Below are positions 58,411-64,000 of a stretch of DNA of 64,000 nucleotides, in pieces. Source of the stretch: Dyella kyungheensis (GTDB taxonomy: Bacteria; Pseudomonadota; Gammaproteobacteria; Xanthomonadales; Rhodanobacteraceae); NCBI RefSeq assembly GCF_016905005.1, contig NZ_JADIKC010000002.1:186001-250000 (forward strand), written 5' to 3'. The translations under genes and the position numbers were made by a program. The notes below the pieces were generated by a model. That model worked only from the letters and a program-made list of their open reading frames with translations. It was not told where the DNA came from and searched no databases. Each line of letters begins with the position of its first letter. The stretch's first letter is position 1.

Positions 58411-58811
58411 GCCGCACTTATCACGGCAGTTGCCACTGCGGCGCTGTCCGTTACGAAGCGAACCTGGATCTGTCCAACGGCACGGGGCGCTGCAATTGTT
58501 CGATCTGCCGCAAGCTGCGGTTCTGGAGTGCGCGGGCCGACCTGAAAACGTTTCGGATGGTCAGCGGCGAGGACGCGCTGGTCGATTACACGTTTGGCAC
58601 CGACAGCACGCACAACCTGTTCTGTCGCCATTGCGGCGTGCACTCGTTCCATCGCGGCTACGTCGAACAGATCGGCGGCGAGTTCGTCGCCGTCAACGTC
58701 GCCTGTCTGGACGATGTGAGCGACGAGGAATGGTCGACGGCGCCGGTGCGCTATTCCGACGGGCGCGACAACAACTGGTGGAACGCCCCCGCCATCACCA
58801 ACTACCTCTGA
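58407..58811 (+). CDS. GFA (CENP-V) domain zinc protein
   Basis: The 134-residue protein matches the glutathione-dependent formaldehyde-activating enzyme (Gfa/CENP-V) fold. Zinc-binding cysteines are visible: Cys9 and Cys11 in GSCHCGAVRYE, Cys29, Cys31 and Cys34 in RCNCSICRK, and Cys73 and Cys76 in FCRHCGVHSFHRG. Many family members have unknown substrates, and the formaldehyde role has been questioned even for the founding Gfa. Operon position with a GST suggests glutathione-related detoxification. Confidence 0.92.
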   Translation: MSRTYHGSCHCGAVRYEANLDLSNGTGRCNCSICRKLRFWSARADLKTFRMVSGEDALVDYTFGTDSTHNLFCRHCGVHSFHRGYVEQIGGEFVAVNVACLDDVSDEEWSTAPVRYSDGRDNNWWNAPAITNYL

Positions 58812-58863
58812 ACCGGAACGACGGCCGTCACGGCCGCCGTCCCCCTGCTGCGAGAGCTACGCC

Positions 58864-59493
58864 ATGACCTCGTCACGCGTCACCTTCTATCACGCACCCA
58901 ACAGTCGCTCCGGCGGCACCCGCGCCTTGCTCGAAGAGCTGGGCGTGGAGTACGACCTGCACGTGCTCAATCTGCGCAAGAACGAGCAGCGCGAATCGCC
59001 GTACACGTCGGTGAATCCGATGGGCAAGGTGCCGGCCATCTGGCATCGCGGCGAACTGGTGACGGAACAGCCGGCGGTCTATCTCTACCTGGCCGATCTC
59101 TACGCCGGGAAGGGGCTGGCGCCGGGTCTGGATGATCCTCTGCGCGGGCCGTATCTGCGTTGGATGGTGTTCTACGGTTCGTGCTTCGAGCCTGCCGCGG
59201 TGGACCGCGCCATGAAGCGCGATGCGGTACCGCCGTCGACCTGTCCGTATGGCGACTGGGACACCATGTTCAACACGCTGGTGGCGCAGCTGGAACGTGG
59301 CCCCTACATGCTGGGCGAGCGCTTCAGCGCGCTCGACGTGCTGTGGGGCAGCGCCCTGCACTGGATGACGGAGTTCAAGCTGGTGCCGGCGTTGCCGGTG
59401 GTCCGCGCGTATGTGGACCGCGTGATGTCCCGTCCGGCCGTGCAGCGCGCGGCGGCGCTGGATGCGGCGCTGGCGGAAGCGCAGGCGGCGTGA
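58864..59493 (+). CDS. Glutathione S-transferase family protein
   Basis: The 209-residue protein has the thioredoxin-like N-domain (VTFYHAPNSRSGGTRALLEELGVEYDLHVLNL, cis-Pro KVPAIWH, TEQPAVYLYLADLYAG). The helical C-domain has GPYMLGERFSALDVLWGSALHWM, the usual N-capping motif region. Ser14-Arg15 or nearby Ser is the likely glutathione-activating residue of a bacterial beta/theta-like GST. It ends the PfpI-like operon, 52 bp after the GFA gene. Confidence 0.9.
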   Translation: MTSSRVTFYHAPNSRSGGTRALLEELGVEYDLHVLNLRKNEQRESPYTSVNPMGKVPAIWHRGELVTEQPAVYLYLADLYAGKGLAPGLDDPLRGPYLRWMVFYGSCFEPAAVDRAMKRDAVPPSTCPYGDWDTMFNTLVAQLERGPYMLGERFSALDVLWGSALHWMTEFKLVPALPVVRAYVDRVMSRPAVQRAAALDAALAEAQAA

Positions 59494-59638
59494 GTGAATG
59501 GTTTCGCGCGTAACGGTGATGCCCGTCGCCTCCGCACCAGCGGAGATGACGGGCGTGCGGTGTGCGCTACGTCATGACCCCTGTCATGCATGACTCACGG
59601 CGCTGGCTCCGCGCCGGCTGCTCCGCCATCATCTGCGG

Positions 59639-60346
59639 ATGCGTCGCGCCGACCGGCTTTTCCTCATCATCCACGCCCTGCGGGGGCGCCGCACGGCGTT
59701 GCAGGCGCGCCAGCTGGCGGGCACGCTCGGCGTGTCGTTGCGCACCGTCTATCGCGATGTGGCCGATCTGCAGCTCTCCGGCGTGCCCATCGAAGGCGAG
59801 GCCGGCGTCGGCTATCTGCTGCGCAAGGGTTCGGACATCCCGCCCCTGATGTTCACCGCCGACGAGCTCGAATCGCTGGTGGTGGGCACGCGCTTCGTGC
59901 GGGCCTTCGCTGGTCAGAAACTGGCGCAGAGCGCGCAGGCCGCCTTGCTGAAGATCGAGGCCGTGCTGCCCGCCGAACTGCGCGAACGCGCCACCCGCAC
60001 GCGCATCTATGCGCCGATCTGGCGCGACCAGACCAAGACCGATTTCGCTGCCCTGATCGACCGCCTCAACGCTGCCATCACCGACAACCAGGTGCTGCGC
60101 CTGGAGTACAGCGACGAAGCCGGGCGCACCAGTACCCGCGATGTGGAGCCCTTGTGCCTGGCGTTCTGGGGTGGTGCGTGGACTTTGGGCACGTGGTGCC
60201 GTTTGCGCGTGGGCTTCCGCAATTTCCGGCCGGATCGCATCGCTGGTTGCACCATCACGGGTGAGCGATTCGAGGAAATGGACGGCCGCAATCTGGACGC
60301 CTATTTGCAGGCGATGCGCGGGTACTACGAGGGAATGGAAGGCTGA
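59639..60346 (+). CDS. YafY-type transcriptional regulator (HTH-WYL)
   Basis: The 235-residue protein has an N-terminal HTH_11 winged helix (MRRADRLFLIIHALRGRRTALQARQLAGTLGVSLRTVYRDVADLQLSGVPIEGEAGVGYLLR). The C-terminal WYL-type effector domain (about 130-230) has RLEYSDEAGRTSTRDVEPLCLAFWGGAWTLGTWCRLRVGFRNFRPDRI. WYL domains bind ligands or nucleic acids. It lies 145 bp downstream of the GST in the same direction, so it may regulate the detoxification operon; this is positional inference. Confidence 0.92.
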   Translation: MRRADRLFLIIHALRGRRTALQARQLAGTLGVSLRTVYRDVADLQLSGVPIEGEAGVGYLLRKGSDIPPLMFTADELESLVVGTRFVRAFAGQKLAQSAQAALLKIEAVLPAELRERATRTRIYAPIWRDQTKTDFAALIDRLNAAITDNQVLRLEYSDEAGRTSTRDVEPLCLAFWGGAWTLGTWCRLRVGFRNFRPDRIAGCTITGERFEEMDGRNLDAYLQAMRGYYEGMEG

Positions 60347-60736
60347 GCGTTCGACTCTCTTTCCCCTCCGGCCCACCCGCCACGTCGTGCGGGGACTCCA
60401 AAGAGCCAAGGGCCGAAGCCAAGAGCTGAGAGCTGCAGATCCAATGCGGGAGCGCACTTGTGCGCGACAAACCTACGGAGCGATACACCCAAGCGTGGCA
60501 GTCGCGCACAAGTGCGCTCCCACAGGAGGCCTGCTCCTTGAGCGGCCCGGTCGCGGGAACGCGACGATCGCAGCGGATTCAAGCCACTCAACCCGTCAGT
60601 CATGGCACGATGCGAAGGCGACGCCCCGTTGCCCATGGCCTCACCCAGCTTCCGCCACAGGCGCTGGCCGACGGGAGCGTAGAGGATGCCGTGTCGGCAT
60701 CGCCGCTTACGACCTCTTGGTAAAGGGAAACCCGCA
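60347..60736. other. 390-bp intergenic region before the DUF885 gene
   Basis: The region holds paired REP copy 5 (60445-60524) in its first half. The second half must carry the promoter of the DUF885 gene, whose start has AAAGGGA upstream. I see no RNA gene or further repeat. Confidence 0.5.
60445..60524. repeat. Paired REP element, copy 5
   Basis: TGCGGGAGCGCACTTGTGCGCGAC at the left faces GTCGCGCACAAGTGCGCTCCCACA at the right. The spacer ACGGAGCGATACACCCAAGCGTG is nearly the reverse complement of the copy-2 spacer, so the two elements are the same unit in opposite orientation. Confidence 0.85.
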
Positions 60737-62527
60737 GTGAAGAAAGCTCTACGCACGACCTGGCTGGCCGCGGCCACCACGCTCGCACTGGCCGCACCGG
60801 CCTGGGCCGATACCAACGCCGATGCGCGCTTCAAGCAGATCTACGAGCAGGAATGGGCCTGGCGCAATGGCCAATCGGGCATCGCCAGCTCGGGCGAGGC
60901 GCAGGCGAACGGCTCGCACCTGGACAACGTGGATGCGGCCAACCAGCAGAAGCGTCTCGATTACTGGCAGAAGGTGTCCAACGATCTGGACGGCATCGAC
61001 CTCAAGCAGCTGTCGCCGGAAGCACAGGTGAATTACGCCGTGTACCGGGCGCAGATCCAGAACCTGCTTGCCGCGCAGAAGTTCAAGCAGTGGCAGATGC
61101 CGTTCAACAGCGACTCGGCGTTCTGGAGCGAGCTCGGCTACTTGCTCGACGGCGACAAGCTGCGCACCACCCAGGACTACCAGCGCTACGTCGATCGCCT
61201 CAATGAAGTGCCCGCGTACTTCCAGCAGCAGATCGACAACATGCGCGACGGCCTGGCACGCGGCTTCACCGTACCGCGCGAAGTACTCAAGGGGCGCGAT
61301 GCCTCGATCAGCTCGGTATCGGAACTGAAGGACCCGACGCAGAGCAGCTTCTACAAGCCCTTCGAGAACATGCCCTCCAGCGTGCCGGCAGCCGACGCGG
61401 CCAAGCTGCGCGACGCAGCGAAGAAGGCGATCAGCGGCAAGGTGATTCCCGCCTACGCCAACCTGCTCACGTTCTTCCACAACGAATACGAAGCCAAGGC
61501 GCGCACCACGCTGGCCGCCGAAGCGATGCCCGATGGCAAGGCGTTCTACCGCCAGCAGATCATCGAATACACCACGCTGGATCTCGATCCCGACACCATC
61601 CACAAGATGGGCCAGGAGCAGGTGGCGAAGATCCACGCCGAGATGGTCAAGACCATGCAGGACACGGGCTTCAAGGGAAGCTTCGCCGACTTCCTGCATT
61701 TCCTGCGCACCGATCCGCAGTTCTATGCCAAGACGCCCGACGAACTCCTGATGCGCACGGCCTGGGTCGCCAAGCAGGTGGATGCGCAGCTCGGCAAGGA
61801 GTTCGGCCGCCTGCCGCGCCAACGCTTCGCCATCGTGCCGGTGCCGGCCGATATCGCCCCGTACTACACCTCCGGTCGCGGCGGCGCGGGCACCTATCTG
61901 GTCAATACCTACGATCTGCCGTCCCGCCCGCTCTACAACATGCCGGCGCTGACGTTGCACGAATCGGCGCCAGGCCACTCGCTGCAACTGGCGCTGGCGG
62001 CCGAACAGCGCGGCCAGCCGGAATTCCGTCGACAGGGCTATATCTCCGCGTACGGCGAGGGCTGGGGCCTGTATTCGGAATACCTCGGCAACGAGATGGG
62101 CATCTACAAGACGCCGTACGATCGCTTCGGTTACCTCACCTACCAGATGTGGCGCGCCTGCCGCCTGGTGGTCGATACCGGCATCCATCACCTCGGCTGG
62201 ACGCGCCAGCAGGCGATCGATTTCATGACCCAGAACACCGCTTTGTCCGATCGCGAGATCGCCAACGAAGTAGACCGCTACATCAGCTGGCCGGGCCAGG
62301 CGCTGTCGTATGAACTCGGTTACCTGAAGATCCTGGAACTGCGCCAGAAGGCCGAGCAGGCGCTCGGTACCAAGTTCGACATCCGCCACTTCCACGACAC
62401 CGTGCTGCAGATCGGCTCGGTGCCGTTGCCGGTGCTGGAAAAGCGCATCGAACGCTTCATCGCCGACGGCGGCCCGGAGCCGGACTTCGGCTGCGACTGT
62501 GCCAAGGACAAGGACACGAAGAAGTAA
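60737..62527 (+). CDS. Secreted DUF885 family metallopeptidase-like protein
   Basis: The 596-residue protein starts with GTG 60737 and the signal peptide MKKALRTTWLAAATTLALAAPAWA. The body is largely helical. The DUF885 motif HESAPGH lies at 408-414 (TLHESAPGHSLQLALAAEQ), resembling a zinc-binding HExxxxH site. A downstream AYGEGWGLYSEYLGNEMG supplies a possible third ligand and ISWPGQALSYELGYLKILELRQKAEQALG is the conserved end. Peptidase activity is predicted, not proven, for most members. A hairpin at 62537-62559 follows. Confidence 0.9.
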   Translation: MKKALRTTWLAAATTLALAAPAWADTNADARFKQIYEQEWAWRNGQSGIASSGEAQANGSHLDNVDAANQQKRLDYWQKVSNDLDGIDLKQLSPEAQVNYAVYRAQIQNLLAAQKFKQWQMPFNSDSAFWSELGYLLDGDKLRTTQDYQRYVDRLNEVPAYFQQQIDNMRDGLARGFTVPREVLKGRDASISSVSELKDPTQSSFYKPFENMPSSVPAADAAKLRDAAKKAISGKVIPAYANLLTFFHNEYEAKARTTLAAEAMPDGKAFYRQQIIEYTTLDLDPDTIHKMGQEQVAKIHAEMVKTMQDTGFKGSFADFLHFLRTDPQFYAKTPDELLMRTAWVAKQVDAQLGKEFGRLPRQRFAIVPVPADIAPYYTSGRGGAGTYLVNTYDLPSRPLYNMPALTLHESAPGHSLQLALAAEQRGQPEFRRQGYISAYGEGWGLYSEYLGNEMGIYKTPYDRFGYLTYQMWRACRLVVDTGIHHLGWTRQQAIDFMTQNTALSDREIANEVDRYISWPGQALSYELGYLKILELRQKAEQALGTKFDIRHFHDTVLQIGSVPLPVLEKRIERFIADGGPEPDFGCDCAKDKDTKK

Positions 62528-62536
62528 TGCACCCCG

Positions 62537-62562
62537 CGACCCCGGCCTGGCCGGGGTCGTTG
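62537..62562 (+). terminator. Probable terminator between the converging DUF885 and START-like genes
   Basis: CGACCCCGGC and GCCGGGGTCG form a tight stem with a CTG-type loop, followed by TTG-CCTT. The T-run is weak, so efficiency is uncertain. Confidence 0.6.
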
Positions 62563-62575
62563 CCTTGGGCGTCGG

Positions 62576-63118
62576 TCAGGGTTTGGCTGGCGCGCCCTTG
62601 CCGCCGTCCGCATAGCGCTGCAAGCGGTCGAGCTGTTCCATCAGCACGCCGTTCACCGCGGGGGCGATCTTGTCGAGGCCGCTGGCGCTCGAGCCGTTGA
62701 CGCGATAGTCCAGTTGCAGCGCGGTGCCTTCGGGCGAGGGCTTGAGCGTGAACGTCAGCACGCCTTGTACGGCCATGGCCTGCAGCGGTCCCAGCGCGGT
62801 ATCCAGGCGCAGCAGATGACCGGGAGCAGCCCAGATGACGCGGCCGTGTTCGACGCTCTGGTTGTCCCAGCGCTCGCAGAAGCAACCGCCGGCCTCGGCC
62901 TTGAGGCTCACATGCGAGGCGTCGCCGGAGTAGCTGTGTTCGCCGTTCCACCACTTGGCCACGTCGATCAAGGCCGCGTAGAGCTTGTCCGGTGGCGCGT
63001 GGACCACGCGGCTGTCCTGGATCAGCAGGTGATCGGCGGCGGCTTCCTTCACTTCCGCCTGCGCCCCGAGGGCATGAAGCGACAGCAAAACAGCGGCAAC
63101 AGCGGCTTGCGTGCGCAT
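62576..63118 (-). CDS. Exported SRPBCC (START-like) domain protein
   Basis: The 180-residue protein has the signal peptide MRTQAAVAAVLLSLHALGAQA. An SRPBCC fold follows: VVHAPPDKLYAALIDVAKWWNGEHSYSGDASHVSLKAEAGGCFCERW, then LTFTLKPSPEGTALQLDYRVNG. Such proteins bind hydrophobic ligands or act as AHSA1-like domains. A secreted version is less common; the ligand is unknown. It is monocistronic and convergent with the DUF885 gene. Confidence 0.85.
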   Translation of the reverse strand: MRTQAAVAAVLLSLHALGAQAEVKEAAADHLLIQDSRVVHAPPDKLYAALIDVAKWWNGEHSYSGDASHVSLKAEAGGCFCERWDNQSVEHGRVIWAAPGHLLRLDTALGPLQAMAVQGVLTFTLKPSPEGTALQLDYRVNGSSASGLDKIAPAVNGVLMEQLDRLQRYADGGKGAPAKP

Positions 63119-63214
63119 GGCGCGTCCTCCGGCAGGGCGGGGCGAGTATGCGACGGCGGGTGGGGCGCCTGTATTGGCCGAACGGCAGATGACCGGCCAC
63201 TGGCGAAAAATGCA

Positions 63215-63250
63215 TCAGTGGAGTAAATTCACTTTCAACTTCACTGGGAG
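63215..63250. promoter_or_regulatory. Candidate operator of the antitoxin gene
   Basis: TTCACT occurs twice as a direct repeat at 63228-63233 and 63240-63245, one helical turn apart (12 bp). A near-inverted AGTGGAGT lies at 63218-63225. The cluster ends 14 bp before the antitoxin start and fits autorepression by its Xre-type domain. Confidence 0.5.
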
Positions 63251-63259
63251 AGTTGAACC

Positions 63260-63652
63260 ATGGCGGCTCATCTCCAGCCTGAAACCCATCCCGTCGCCGA
63301 TCTCGGCGGCCCCGCGCTGCGCGCCTTCTTCCATATCGCCGAGCGCTGGAACCTGCGCATCACCGACCAGCGCCGCCTGCTGGGCGATCCGCCGGAATCG
63401 ACGTTCTACAAGTGGAAGCGGCTGCAGAGCGGCACGCTGGGGCGCGACACGCTGGAGCGCATCAGCTACCTGTTGGGCATTTTCAAGGATCTGCAGATCC
63501 TGTTTCCCGATCCCGGCCAGGCCGACGGCTGGGTCCATCGCGCGAACCGCGCCACCCTGTTCGGCGGGCAGTCGGCGCTGGAACGCATGCTTTCGGGGAA
63601 CGTCGCCGATCTCTACGTGGTGCGCCAGTATCTGGACGCGCAGCGCGGCTGA
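63260..63652 (+). CDS. Xre/MbcA/ParS-type antitoxin
   Basis: The 130-residue protein has an N-terminal helix-turn-helix (ALRAFFHIAERWNLRITDQRRLLGDPPESTFYKWKR) and a C-terminal toxin-binding domain (DUF2384 type) with FPDPGQADGWVHRANRATLFGGQSALERMLSGNVADLYVVRQYLDA. This is the usual antitoxin of RES-domain toxins; a RES gene follows in the same direction. It should bind its own promoter. The gap of 157 bp to the toxin is longer than the usual overlap or few bases. Confidence 0.92.
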   Translation: MAAHLQPETHPVADLGGPALRAFFHIAERWNLRITDQRRLLGDPPESTFYKWKRLQSGTLGRDTLERISYLLGIFKDLQILFPDPGQADGWVHRANRATLFGGQSALERMLSGNVADLYVVRQYLDAQRG

Positions 63653-63809
63653 CCGGACACGCCGTCGTTGCGGGAATGCGCCCATGCGCGGCCGTAGCGT
63701 TGCGCTCTGGCGATCACCCGGGTCAAATCCTACGCAGCAGGTCGCAATCGGCGATACATGCCGACGTCATACTTTCTTCTTCTGGCGACACGCGTGAGAG
63801 ATCCACGTC

Positions 63810-64000
63810 ATGGCCGACATTCCACCGCTCAAACGCGTCCGCTGGAGTCATGCTTATCGCATCGTGCCCAGCCGGTTTCCGCCCATCGGCGTATTCGACC
63901 GCATTGCCGAACCCGGCGACCTGGACGCGCTGTACGCCATCGAGGCGATGACCAATCCGCGCCTGCGCGATGAGATCGGCGAGCTGCACCTGGTGCCGCC
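63810..64000 (+). CDS. RES-domain toxin, NAD+-degrading (3' end beyond window)
   Basis: ATG 63810 opens a frame of 63 codons to the window edge. It contains WSHAYRIVPSRFPPIGVFDR and DLDALYAIEAMTNPRLRDEIGE. These match the N-terminus of RES toxins, which degrade NAD+ by ADP-ribosyl transfer or phosphorolysis; the conserved Arg lies in YRIVPSRFPP. The ribosome site is weak (GAGAGATCC). Later catalytic residues are outside the window. Confidence 0.85.
   Translation, partial: MADIPPLKRVRWSHAYRIVPSRFPPIGVFDRIAEPGDLDALYAIEAMTNPRLRDEIGELHLVP

Noticed and set aside
63723-63989. An 88-codon reverse open frame at the right edge
   Set aside because: It is antisense to the RES toxin start, which has clear family residues.

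Overview
This window is a GC-rich chromosomal segment from a gammaproteobacterium of the Xanthomonadales (Lysobacterales), most likely a Rhodanobacteraceae-type genus such as Dyella, Luteibacter or Rhodanobacter. Three things support this: the order dnaA-dnaN-recF-gyrB followed by tonB-exbB-exbD-exbD-pdxJ, the shape of the protein families, and dispersed 'GTGGGAGCGC' palindromes. The genus call is inference. There are no rRNA or tRNA genes, insertion sequences, prophage or CRISPR arrays, and most genes look like core chromosome.

Layout. 1-8.4 kb: an edge-truncated RimK-like ATP-grasp gene divergent from a GNAT gene, a membrane protein, then lptM-dapF-DUF484-xerC-hslV-hslU (lysine/cell wall, chromosome dimer resolution, proteolysis). 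8.4-16.2 kb: DPP-IV-like peptidase, glutathione transferase, Spy-like periplasmic protein, ribokinase, FtsK and a DUF805 protein. 16.3-26.8 kb: the replication-origin region. mnmE-yidC-rnpA-rpmH run leftward and dnaA-dnaN-recF-gyrB run rightward. DnaA boxes and AT-rich DNA lie between dnaA and dnaN, and two perfect parS-type palindromes lie inside recF. 27-31 kb: a TPR lipoprotein-like or periplasmic protein with the TonB energy-transduction genes tonB-exbB-exbD1-exbD2, then convergent pdxJ and a phosphopantetheinyl transferase.

32.6-42.6 kb is an acetate/carboxylate module. It holds a CrbS-like sodium-symporter/histidine-kinase hybrid, a CrbR-like LuxR regulator, acetyl-CoA synthetase, a DcaP-like porin and an MHS-family permease. 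42.6-52.5 kb: a GlsB-like protein, a membrane patatin, a radical SAM protein, a GntR(YtrA)-controlled ABC exporter, a second S9 peptidase and a patatin-like lipoprotein candidate. 52.7-56.0 kb: a tightly coupled four-gene operon of unknown function around a membrane-tethered ClpB-type AAA+ ATPase. This is the best candidate in the window for an undescribed system. 56.2-64 kb: fbp; a four-gene electrophile-detoxification-like operon (degenerate PfpI/DJ-1, 64-residue protein, GFA domain, GST) with a WYL regulator; a DUF885 peptidase-like protein; a START-like secreted protein; and a Xre/ParS-type antitoxin with the start of a RES toxin at the right edge.

Non-coding structure includes several intrinsic terminators, five paired-REP elements with related spacers, and two roughly 100-bp palindromic repeats of a different family. 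Candidate operators lie upstream of the GntR gene, between acs and the porin gene, after gyrB, and upstream of the antitoxin.
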